Part shown: positions 1 through 5,213 of the stretch, in pieces
Layout: each line of letters starts with the position of its first letter
How positions within the stretch are numbered: position 1 is the stretch's first letter
Assembly (NCBI GenBank): GCA_902472225.1
Contig: CABRNB010000125.1
Location: 1 to 7,301, forward strand
Direction of reading: 5' to 3'
Length of the DNA stretch: 7,301 nt
Source: Caccousia sp900752115
Lineage (GTDB): Bacteria; Bacillota; Clostridia; Oscillospirales; Acutalibacteraceae
The notes under the pieces: generated by a model
What the model was told of the DNA's origin: nothing
Seen by the model: only the letters and a program-made list of their open reading frames with translations
Database searches by the model: none
Program-made: the position numbers and the translations under genes

Positions 1-620
1 TTCTGCTGTGCGATCAGGCGCTGAAAAACATGCTGTTTATCCGCAACGAGGCCAATATGGGCGCGGCGCTGATTCTGGACGATCAGTTTTATGACGGGGA
101 TCGCAACCGCTCTGCCGCCATCGCCCATGTTACCGTGGAACCGGACGGCCGTCCCTGTCACTGCGGCAAGCGGGGCTGCCTGGATACGGTGGCTTCCATG
201 CAGGGCATGATGAACAGCCTGCGGGAATGTTTCAGTCCGGAGCATACGCCGTTTCTGTTTGAATTTTGCGCCGGAGACTTTTCAAAGGTCACGTTTTCCC
301 TTTTTATGAAGGCAGTGTCTGCCGGCGATCCCGGAGCCTGTACCGTCATGGAAAACGCGCTGCGGCAATTTGCAACGGTTTTAGCCTTTTCCATCCAGCT
401 TCTGGATGTTCAGCGTATTGTATTCTATGGAGAGATGTTCGAAAACCGGCTCTACTTTTCCCGTCTTCGGCAGCTTTTGTCCGAAAAATGCCCGGATAAC
501 ATCAGGGGGAATGTGTACGACGTTGTTCCCTCCGATATGAAGCTTGAACGAAAAGCCGCGCCGATTCTGGCAGTGAGCGTTTTTTTCAACGCCGGCGGCT
601 ACAAAACCAAAACCGCCTGA
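1..620 (+). CDS. ROK-family protein, 3' part (probable sugar-responsive transcriptional regulator)
   Basis: The frame is open from the left edge (first complete codon at 3), so the N-terminus is missing; 205 residues are visible before the TGA stop. The recognisable element is the ROK zinc site: His42, Cys52, Cys54 and Cys59 (visible numbering) in the stretch AHVTVEPDGRPCHCGKRGC. The His-10-Cys-2-Cys-5-Cys spacing is that of ROK repressors such as Mlc. ROK proteins are either sugar kinases or sugar-sensing repressors with an N-terminal winged helix; that end is not visible. The usual phosphate-binding GTGIGxG stretch reads RNEANMGAA, and the sugar-contacting Glu of the usual GEIGH motif is replaced by Ala (SAAIAH). 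This argues against an active kinase and favours a regulator, possibly with altered ligand binding. Base composition is lower in GC than the rest of the window (28 of 60 at 241-300). The family call is secure; the regulator role is inferred. Confidence 0.85.
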   Translation, partial: LLCDQALKNMLFIRNEANMGAALILDDQFYDGDRNRSAAIAHVTVEPDGRPCHCGKRGCLDTVASMQGMMNSLRECFSPEHTPFLFEFCAGDFSKVTFSLFMKAVSAGDPGACTVMENALRQFATVLAFSIQLLDVQRIVFYGEMFENRLYFSRLRQLLSEKCPDNIRGNVYDVVPSDMKLERKAAPILAVSVFFNAGGYKTKTA

Positions 621-626
621 GACGCC

Positions 627-669
627 AAAAGCCCCTTTGCCTTGCAGCATGCAGGACAAAGGGGCTTTT
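627..669. terminator. Bidirectional intrinsic terminator between the convergent ROK and phosphoglucomutase genes
   Basis: The arms AAAAGCCCCTTTG (627-639) and CAAAGGGGCTTTT (657-669) pair perfectly over 13 bp. The intervening bases continue the stem: 640-642 with 653-655 and 644-646 with 650-652, around a 3-nt loop, with single-base bulges at 643 and 656. Read on the + strand the stem ends in a T tract (666-670); read on the - strand it ends in four T (627-630). It lies 6 nt after the ROK stop and 24 nt after the phosphoglucomutase stop, so it can serve both. Confidence 0.9.
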
Positions 670-693
670 TCCGATCCGTATTCCGGCTTTTGC

Positions 694-2391
694 TTATTGA
701 ATGCCGAGCAGCGGCTTCGCCTGCGCGCGCAGGCGCTCGACGACCTCGCGGCTTTCCGCGTCCGTCGCGCCCTTGCCGGACAGATAGACCTTGATCTTCG
801 GCTCCGTGCCGGACGGACGGACAATCAGCTTCGCGCCGTTCTCCAGCCGGTACTCGAGCACGTTCGATTTCGGCAGGGTAATCGCCGTCTCCACGCCCGC
901 GTCGGAGCGGACGGAGGCCTGGTAATCGCTCCAGCCGATCACCTTCCAGCCCGCTATTTCCGCCGGAGCGTTCGCGCGCAGGGAGTCCATGATCGACGCC
1001 ATGGCCTTCATGCCGTCCTCGCCCTCAAAGGCGAAGTTGGCCACGTCATTCTTATAATAGCCGAACTGCTCATAGAGAGCGTCCATCGCGTCGGCAAGGG
1101 TCATGCCCTTCTGCTTGTAGTACCACGCCATCTGGCAGATAAGCATGCTTGCGTCAACGGCGTCCTTGTCGCGGACGTAGCCGCCGGAGAGGTAGCCGTA
1201 GCTCTCCTCGAAGCCGAGCAGGAAGCGATCCTCCTCGCCCTTCTCCTCGAGCAGGGCGATCTGGTCGCCGATGTACTTGAAGCCCGTGAGAATGCGCACG
1301 CACGTCGCGCCGTAATGCTCCGCGACGGGGGTCGCCATGTCGGTGCTGACGATCGTCGTCACGGCGATCGGGTCCTTCGGCATGTCGCCGCGCTCCATGC
1401 GGCGGCGGGCGATGAAGTCGAGCAGCAGCACGCCCACCTCGTTGCCCGTCATCAGACGGTACTCGCCGTTCTGCTTCACGGCGATGCCGCAGCGGTCGGC
1501 GTCCGGGTCGGTGGCGAGAAGCAGGTCGGGATGAACCTTTTCGCAGAGCTCAAGGCCCTTCTGCAGCGCCTCGCGGATCTCAGGATTCGGGAACGGGCAG
1601 GTGGTGAAGTTGCCGTCCGGCTGCTCCTGCTCCGGCACAACCGTAACCTCCTCCACGCCGATCCGGTCGAGAATGCGCTTGACCGGAATGAGGCCCGTAC
1701 CGTTGAGCGGGGTATAGACCACCTTGAGGCCCGTGCAGGGCTCGTCGATCATCTTCTGGCTCTCGACCGCCGACAGGAATTCATCCATCACCTTGTCGGG
1801 AATCCAGGAAATGAGGCCCTGCTTCATGCCCTCGTCAAAGGACATGCAGCGGACGCCCTCGAAAATATCGGTCGCCGCGATCTCCGCGGACACGTCGTTC
1901 GCCATCTCGGACGTAATCTGGCAGCCGTCGGAGCCGTACGCCTTGTAGCCGTTGTACTTGGCGGGGTTGTGGCTGGCCGTGATGCACACGCCCGCGTCGC
2001 ACTTGAGGTAGCGCACCGCAAAAGACAGCGTCGGGGTCGGGGTGAGGCGGGGGTACAGGTGAGCGTGAACCCCGTTGGCCGCGAAGACGGCGGCCGTCTC
2101 GCGCGCGAACAGCTCGGAGTTGATGCGGCTGTCGTAGGCGATCGCGACGCTCGCGCCGGTTTTTCTCTTGTTCAGGTAATTGGCGATGCCCTGCGTCGCC
2201 TTGCGTACCGTGTAAATATTCATCCGGTTTGTGCCCGCGCCGAGCACGCCGCGCAGACCGGCGGTTCCAAAGGCCAGATCCTGGTAAAAGCGGTCGTTGA
2301 TCTCCTCCTCATTTCCGCGCACGGCTTCGAGTTCCTCGGTCAGCTTCGGATCCTCCAGCGATTGAGAAAGCCATCTCTCGTATTCCGTCAT
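694..2391 (-). CDS. pgcA: Phosphoglucomutase / phosphomannomutase, PgcA type
   Basis: This cytoplasmic alpha-D-phosphohexomutase interconverts glucose 1-phosphate and glucose 6-phosphate, linking glycolysis to UDP-glucose, cell-wall and glycan precursors. All four family signatures are present, numbered from the ATG at 2391 (565 aa): the phosphoserine loop TASHNP (138-143, catalytic Ser140), the metal loop DPDADR (295-300), the sugar-binding GFEESYGYL (393-401), and the C-terminal phosphate-binding loop RPSGTEPKIKVY (525-536). The early FGTAGLRG and GTNRMNIYTVRKA stretches are typical of the PgcA/PGM2-like branch. Length fits that branch, which is about 560-590 aa. The start is uncertain: a GTG at 2400 adds MIR and sits only 3 nt from the GGAAAGG ribosome binding site, while the ATG at 2391 sits 12 nt away. 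The gene lies 117 nt downstream of the phosphoesterase stop and probably has its own promoter. Sugar preference, glucose versus mannose, cannot be read from the sequence. Confidence 0.95.
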   Translation of the reverse strand: MTEYERWLSQSLEDPKLTEELEAVRGNEEEINDRFYQDLAFGTAGLRGVLGAGTNRMNIYTVRKATQGIANYLNKRKTGASVAIAYDSRINSELFARETAAVFAANGVHAHLYPRLTPTPTLSFAVRYLKCDAGVCITASHNPAKYNGYKAYGSDGCQITSEMANDVSAEIAATDIFEGVRCMSFDEGMKQGLISWIPDKVMDEFLSAVESQKMIDEPCTGLKVVYTPLNGTGLIPVKRILDRIGVEEVTVVPEQEQPDGNFTTCPFPNPEIREALQKGLELCEKVHPDLLLATDPDADRCGIAVKQNGEYRLMTGNEVGVLLLDFIARRRMERGDMPKDPIAVTTIVSTDMATPVAEHYGATCVRILTGFKYIGDQIALLEEKGEEDRFLLGFEESYGYLSGGYVRDKDAVDASMLICQMAWYYKQKGMTLADAMDALYEQFGYYKNDVANFAFEGEDGMKAMASIMDSLRANAPAEIAGWKVIGWSDYQASVRSDAGVETAITLPKSNVLEYRLENGAKLIVRPSGTEPKIKVYLSGKGATDAESREVVERLRAQAKPLLGIQ

Positions 2392-2400
2392 CCTTATCAC

Positions 2401-2450
2401 ATGCCTTTCCGTTTCAGAATCGATTGGCCTTTCCCTCTCAGGAAAGGCAT
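2401..2450 (-). promoter_or_regulatory. Phosphoglucomutase leader with mutually exclusive hairpins covering the ribosome binding site
   Basis: In the mRNA the segment ATGCCTTTCC (2450-2441) is perfectly complementary to GGAAAGGCAT (2410-2401), which contains the likely ribosome binding site. Eight bases of the same segment (2448-2441) are also complementary to a second copy, GGAAAGGC (2434-2427), forming an 8-bp hairpin with a 6-nt loop. The two pairings cannot coexist: the near hairpin leaves the ribosome binding site free, the distal one hides it. This could be a translational switch or simply a stable leader; the pairing is seen, the switching is inferred. Confidence 0.5.
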
Positions 2451-2453
2451 CTC

Positions 2454-2487
2454 TTTATAGATTAACACCCCCGCGGGGCGATGTCAA
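2454..2487 (-). promoter_or_regulatory. Candidate promoter of the phosphoglucomutase gene
   Basis: A perfect TTGACA -35 box lies at 2487-2482, preceded by an A/T-rich stretch (2488-2506) that resembles an UP element. A 17-nt spacer leads to TAATCT (2464-2459), which is a poor -10. A better-looking TATAAA (2459-2454) lies at 22 nt, which is too far. The spacer holds a perfect 10-bp palindrome, CCCCGCGGGG (2469-2478), that could be an operator. The -35 is convincing, the -10 is not. Confidence 0.45.
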
Positions 2488-2508
2488 TTTGAATTGAAAA
2501 ATTTACAG

Positions 2509-2973
2509 TCACAGCCGGACCACGTTCGTCACGATCCCCGCCGGGGTAATGTCGAGGATACCGTACGTCCCCTCCGAGCCGTGCAGCGAACCGGGATTCA
2601 GAAGATACAGGCCGTCCTCGTAGTCCGTCAGCGGGACATGCGTGTGGCCGAAGAGCAAAATATCGGCCTTTCGCTCGCGCGCCGCGCAGACGATCTGATA
2701 CATCCCGTATTTTACATTATATAAATGACCATGCGTATAGAATATTTTGCGGCCCTCAAGGGTAATCTCGCCCACGGCAGGCAGAGTGGAACCCCAGTCG
2801 CAGTTTCCCCGCACCTGCAGAAACATTTTCCCGGGAAAGCTCATCTTCACGGCGGCGACGTCCTCCTCCCCGTCGCCGAGATGGATAACCACGTCCGCCT
2901 TCGGCTGGCGCAGGACGGCGGAACGCAGGGCGAACTCGTCGCGGTGCGTATCCGACGTGACAAGAATTCTCAT
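2509..2973 (-). CDS. YfcE/MJ0936-type metallophosphoesterase
   Basis: This 154-aa protein belongs to the small calcineurin-like phosphoesterase family, which includes YfcE and MJ0936 and uses a di-metal centre to hydrolyse phosphodiesters. Motifs in order: SDTH (Asp8, His10), LGD (Asp34), RGNCD (Asn57), THGH (His81, His83) and GHTH (His110, His112), followed by the typical LLNPGS stretch. Length matches the family (about 150-180 aa). The ATG at 2973 was chosen because GGAGGG lies 8 nt upstream. The open frame continues upstream to 3315, but that extension is antisense to two other genes and lacks family similarity. The gene is divergent from the three-gene cluster and lies upstream of the phosphoglucomutase gene on the same strand. 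The family is not tied to a firm physiological substrate, and nothing here identifies one. Confidence 0.93.
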   Translation of the reverse strand: MRILVTSDTHRDEFALRSAVLRQPKADVVIHLGDGEEDVAAVKMSFPGKMFLQVRGNCDWGSTLPAVGEITLEGRKIFYTHGHLYNVKYGMYQIVCAARERKADILLFGHTHVPLTDYEDGLYLLNPGSLHGSEGTYGILDITPAGIVTNVVRL

Positions 2974-3060
2974 CGGTGTAACCCTCCAGACATGAAAAAA
3001 ATAATCGGCGCATAGGAATGAAGCAGGGGGAAAGCCCCAAAACGACAGAGAAAAGGCGTG
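2974..3060. other. Divergent intergenic region between the phosphoesterase and the three-gene cluster
   Basis: Promoters for both directions should lie here, but I could not find a convincing -35/-10 pair for either. It contains the phosphoesterase ribosome binding site (GGAGGG on the - strand, 2982-2987), a run of seven A (2995-3001), and a short GGGG/CCCC hairpin (3026-3038). An AAAAGG at 3051-3056 is the probable ribosome binding site of the 60-aa gene. Confidence 0.5.
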
Positions 3061-3243
3061 ATGAGAATGAAAGAGATCCATTCCGACGCGGATCGCCGCG
3101 CCCTGCTCGAAAAGCTGCGCGGGCAGCTGTCCCCGGAGGATGAGAACACGCTGCAGCGCATTCTGGCCGACAAGGACGCCCAGCAAAAGCTTTTGAGCAC
3201 GCCGCAGGCACGGGAGCTGATGAAGCAGCTGTTCGGAAAATAA
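3061..3243 (+). CDS. Small hypothetical protein (60 aa), first gene of the three-gene cluster
   Basis: I do not recognise this protein. It is 60 residues, highly charged and predicted helical, with no signal peptide or membrane segment. It contains LRGQLSPEDENTLQRILADK in the middle and ends in LLSTPQARELMKQLFGK. The LSPE and LLSTPQA turns each precede a helix, suggesting a short helical bundle or a partner-binding helix. Three starts are possible: GTG 3058, ATG 3061 and ATG 3067. They lie 1, 4 and 10 nt after AAAAGG, so the start could be 3061 or 3067. The TAA stop overlaps the ribosome binding site of the next gene (TAAGGAGG), which indicates translational coupling. Evidence for being real: codon-like composition, a coupled neighbour in the same direction, and a motif shared with that neighbour. 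Confidence 0.75.
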   Translation: MRMKEIHSDADRRALLEKLRGQLSPEDENTLQRILADKDAQQKLLSTPQARELMKQLFGK

Positions 3244-3248
3244 GGAGG
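3242..3248 (+). promoter_or_regulatory. Ribosome binding site AAGGAGG overlapping the upstream stop codon
   Basis: AAGGAGG lies 7 nt before the ATG at 3256 and shares two bases with the TAA stop of the 60-aa gene. It fixes the start of the 148-aa gene and suggests the two are translated together. Confidence 0.85.
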
Positions 3249-3255
3249 CCGGGCC

Positions 3256-3702
3256 ATGGACGATCTCAGCGGGAAAATCAACGAGCTGCTGAGCAACCCG
3301 GCGGCTCTGGCGCAAATCCAGAGCCTTGCGGCCTCTCTCGGGCTCGGCGGCTCCGGAGAGAGCGGCGGGAACGGCGGGGGAGGAGGTTCCTCCCAGGGGG
3401 GCGCGTCGGGCGGCGCCTCCGCGCCGTCCGCAGACGGAGAAAGCGGACTGCTCTCAGCGCTCTCCGGCCTGCTGGGACAGCAAAAGGAGCCGTCCGCCGC
3501 CGCGGGCGGGGAGCTGGCGCAGTCGCTGCTGCGCATGGCCCCGCTTCTCGGCAGCCTGCGGGAGGAAACGCCCGGCACGCAGCTGCTCCGTGCGCTGCGC
3601 CCCCTGCTCTCTCCGGCGCGGCAGGAGCGGCTTGATCAGGCGATCCGGCTTTTGCAGCTCACGCGCGTGCTGCCTTTGCTCAAGAGCAGCGGCTTATTTT
3701 AA
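3256..3702 (+). CDS. Hypothetical protein with Gly/Ser-rich linker between helical Leu-rich ends (148 aa)
   Basis: The function is not recognised. The architecture is clear: an N-terminal helix (residues 1-30) with KINELLSNPAALAQIQSLAA, a flexible Gly/Ser/Ala-rich stretch (31-64, including five consecutive Gly), a short Leu-rich helix (65-75), and a C-terminal helical part (86-148) containing LLRALRPLLSPARQERLDQA and ending LPLLKSSGLF. There is no signal peptide, and the helices look amphipathic rather than membrane-spanning. The ATG is fixed by AAGGAGG 7 nt upstream. The LLSNPAALxxIxxL stretch resembles LLSTPQARELMKQL of the preceding protein, suggesting related helical modules. The gene is probably co-transcribed with its upstream neighbour. 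From general impression, similar Gly-linker proteins occur in sporulating Clostridia, but I cannot verify a role in sporulation from this sequence. Confidence 0.8.
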   Translation: MDDLSGKINELLSNPAALAQIQSLAASLGLGGSGESGGNGGGGGSSQGGASGGASAPSADGESGLLSALSGLLGQQKEPSAAAGGELAQSLLRMAPLLGSLREETPGTQLLRALRPLLSPARQERLDQAIRLLQLTRVLPLLKSSGLF

Positions 3703-3862
3703 GGCAGCCGGCAGCCCCCGAAGAAAAAAACCGCCGCACGGAGGACAGGAAACCGCGCCGGGAATTGGGCCGTAAGCCCATCCCGGCAGAAAGCGGGCGG
3801 CGGGGAGGCAAAGGCGGCATGGCGGCGGGATGGTTCCGCCGCCCGGAAAGGAGGAAAGCGCA
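3703..3862 (+). other. Structured 160-nt gap inside the three-gene cluster
   Basis: No gene is supported here. It begins with a tandem 7-nt repeat (GGCAGCC at 3703-3709 and 3710-3716) and a run of seven A (3724-3730). A strong hairpin follows: 3757-3763 plus 3766-3770 pair with 3776-3787 (12 bp, 2-nt bulge, 5-nt loop), with no T tract, so it is not a canonical terminator. A second hairpin, GGCGGCGG (3821-3828) with CCGCCGCC (3836-3843), ends 3 nt before the ribosome binding site of the third gene. An upstream copy, GGGCGGCGG (3795-3803), can pair with 3836-3844 instead. It could be a processed spacer or a leader of the third gene; this is inference. Confidence 0.5.
3847..3854 (+). promoter_or_regulatory. 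Ribosome binding site AAAGGAGG fixing a GTG start
   Basis: AAAGGAGG is a near-perfect Shine-Dalgarno sequence 8 nt before GTG 3863. It decides the start of the third cluster gene against the in-frame ATG at 3830, which has no good site and lies inside a hairpin. Confidence 0.85.
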
Positions 3863-4288
3863 GTGGCGCAGGAAAACGACATGCAGCGCTTACAGCAGGA
3901 GGCCGTGCGCCGCGTGCGCGAAATGCAGTCGCGGGCACAAATGGCGGCGCAGCCGCAGGCAGGCCGCGAGGGAGGCGGCGGGCCGTCCGGCGGGCAGCCG
4001 GGCCGCGGAAACCCGGGAGGCAATCCCGGCATGGCCGGACAGGACGGACGAGGCGAGGGCGGCAGGCCGCAGCAGCCGGAGCGGCACGGCGGACACGAAG
4101 GAGAAGGCGGGCTCCGGCCCCCGCACGGCGCGGACGGAGCGCTTTCCCCGCAGCCCGATCTTCTCCGCCTTCTGTTTCAGGAGGAGGACCGGACGCTGAT
4201 TCTTCTTTTGCTTCTGGTTCTGCTCGAGGAAAACCAGGATCCCTCTCTCCTGCTGGCCCTGCTCTATCTCGCGATGTCGCCGGGATAG
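3863..4288 (+). CDS. Hypothetical protein with Gly/Gln/Pro-rich middle and very Leu-rich C-terminus (141 aa)
   Basis: The function is not recognised. From the GTG start the protein has a charged N-terminal helix (about 1-30; MAQENDMQRLQQEAVRRVRE), a long low-complexity Gly/Gln/Pro/Arg/His-rich middle (about 35-98), and a C-terminus (99-138) of the form DLLRLLFQEEDR, then LILLLLLVLL (112-121), then EENQDP, then SLLLALLYLAM (128-138). The two hydrophobic runs are 10-11 residues long, too short for two ordinary membrane spans; they could form a hydrophobic helical hairpin, an oligomerisation element or a membrane-inserted hairpin. No signal peptide is seen. It follows the 148-aa gene after a 160-nt structured gap and may be in the same transcript or separately expressed. 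It ends 13 nt from the stop codon of the convergent membrane-protein gene. A strong ribosome binding site and a defined hydrophobic C-terminus support it as a real gene. Confidence 0.75.
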   Translation: MAQENDMQRLQQEAVRRVREMQSRAQMAAQPQAGREGGGGPSGGQPGRGNPGGNPGMAGQDGRGEGGRPQQPERHGGHEGEGGLRPPHGADGALSPQPDLLRLLFQEEDRTLILLLLLVLLEENQDPSLLLALLYLAMSPG

Positions 4289-4301
4289 CAGGCGCGGCGG
4301 A

Positions 4302-5186
4302 TCAGCCCGCCTCGCGCACGGCGTAGACGTACTCCGCGCCCGTCTCCGCATCGGTTTTGATCACGTACTCCATGTACTTCGTCGGAGAAGGAGCGACGCT
4401 GTCCGCACCGGAGGACGTGTCCTGCGTGCGGTAGGGATCGGTGGGAAGAACATACCCCACGGTGAGAACGGTCGCGTCACCCTCGCGGCGGCTGCTCTCG
4501 GTGTAGGGCGTCATGGCGCTGTCGGAGCTGAACACGGAAACATGATAGGTATTGTCCGTGCTGTCATACGTATAAAACGTCTCCTCGGACGGATTGGAGG
4601 GGCTCAGCGAGTAATCCGGGCCGAACAGCTCCTGCGCGGCGGAGGCCACAACGCCCAGCGGAATCACGGCGAGGCCGTTGTCGTCGTAGCCCGTCCACTC
4701 GGAGCGCTTTTCCAGAATGGACTTCCACAAAGCGGCGTTCTGGACAAAGACAGGGTCGGCCTCCTCCGGCGACTCAAACGGCTCCGGGTCCTGCATGACG
4801 ATGCAGGACAGCATGGAATCATACGCACGCAGGGCGGAGTCGTCGGTCGCGCGCTCATAGATGTGCGTGCCGATCATGCCCGCAAGCGAGACGACGCCGA
4901 CGAGGGCGAGCAGCAGCACAAACGAGCCGAGCAGCACTCCGTAGCGGCGCGTGCCGCGGCGGCGGGCGCTGCGGTCCGGCGCGGACGACGGGATCGGCGG
5001 AGGCATTCCCCCGGGCTCGTCCTCCCACTTGGAGAGCGCGCCGTCGTCCGGCAGCGTTTCCCCCTCGGGGAGAAAATCGTCGAGCTCCGTGTCGTCGCGG
5101 TCCTGTACCGGCGCGGACGAGCCGGTGCGGTAATCGGCCGAAAATGACGGCGCGGTTTTGTTCGTTCTGCGTTTTTTCTTAGCCAT
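4302..5186 (-). CDS. Hypothetical single-pass membrane protein, last gene of the proBA operon
   Basis: This 294-aa protein is not recognised. It starts with a basic tip (MAKKKRRTNK), followed by an acidic, Pro-containing cytoplasmic region (about 20-70) and an Arg-rich stretch (RSARRRGTRR, 72-81). One hydrophobic segment, about 83-106, contains GVLLGSFVLLLALVGVVSLA. By the positive-inside rule the N-terminus is cytoplasmic and the remaining roughly 185 residues are outside. The outer part contains DSMLSCIVMQDPEPFESPEE, YHVSVFSSDSAMTPYTESS and VLTVGYVLP, looks soluble and mixed alpha/beta, and shows no catalytic motif I can name. The ATG is preceded by only a weak ribosome binding site (AAGGGA, 11 nt upstream). 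It begins 27 nt after the proA stop on the same strand, so co-transcription is likely. A link to proline metabolism is not implied by its sequence. Confidence 0.85.
   Translation of the reverse strand: MAKKKRRTNKTAPSFSADYRTGSSAPVQDRDDTELDDFLPEGETLPDDGALSKWEDEPGGMPPPIPSSAPDRSARRRGTRRYGVLLGSFVLLLALVGVVSLAGMIGTHIYERATDDSALRAYDSMLSCIVMQDPEPFESPEEADPVFVQNAALWKSILEKRSEWTGYDDNGLAVIPLGVVASAAQELFGPDYSLSPSNPSEETFYTYDSTDNTYHVSVFSSDSAMTPYTESSRREGDATVLTVGYVLPTDPYRTQDTSSGADSVAPSPTKYMEYVIKTDAETGAEYVYAVREAG
4788..4809. repeat. Perfect 9-bp inverted repeat with 4-nt loop inside a coding region
   Basis: GTCCTGCAT (4788-4796) and ATGCAGGAC (4801-4809) are exact complements separated by GACG. It lies in the extracytoplasmic part of the membrane protein, where it encodes SCIVMQD. 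No T tract follows. Confidence 0.6.
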
Positions 5187-5213
5187 AGTCGGATCGTTCC
5201 CTTTCTCGCGCGG

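Noticed and set aside
637..2460. A 607-codon open frame on the + strand opposite phosphoglucomutase
   Set aside because: It is the antisense shadow of a GC-rich gene with all four family motifs. Its translation is Arg/Ala/Val/His-rich without domain features, and it overlaps the terminator.
3011..3019. CATAGGAAT as a possible sporulation-type -10 for the three-gene cluster
   Set aside because: No matching -35 element at the right spacing; chance match to a short pattern.
2974..3315. N-terminal extension of the phosphoesterase
   Set aside because: The ATG at 2973 has a good ribosome binding site and begins exactly at the family N-terminus (MRILVTSDTH). The extension is antisense to the cluster genes.
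2970..3578. A 202-codon - strand frame opposite the cluster genes
   Set aside because: Pro/Ser/Arg-rich shadow translation, whereas the + strand genes have coupled starts and good ribosome binding sites.
3830..3862. ATG 3830 as start of the third cluster gene
   Set aside because: It lies in a hairpin without a good ribosome binding site, whereas GTG 3863 has AAAGGAGG at 8 nt.
4292..4317. GC-rich inverted repeat as a terminator for the convergent genes
   Set aside because: The stem has a 2-nt bulge and no T tract on either strand, and its right arm lies in coding sequence.
649..4810. ATGCAGGACA present at both 649-658 and 4801-4810
   Set aside because: A single shared 10-mer in unrelated contexts (terminator stem and coding hairpin) is compatible with chance.
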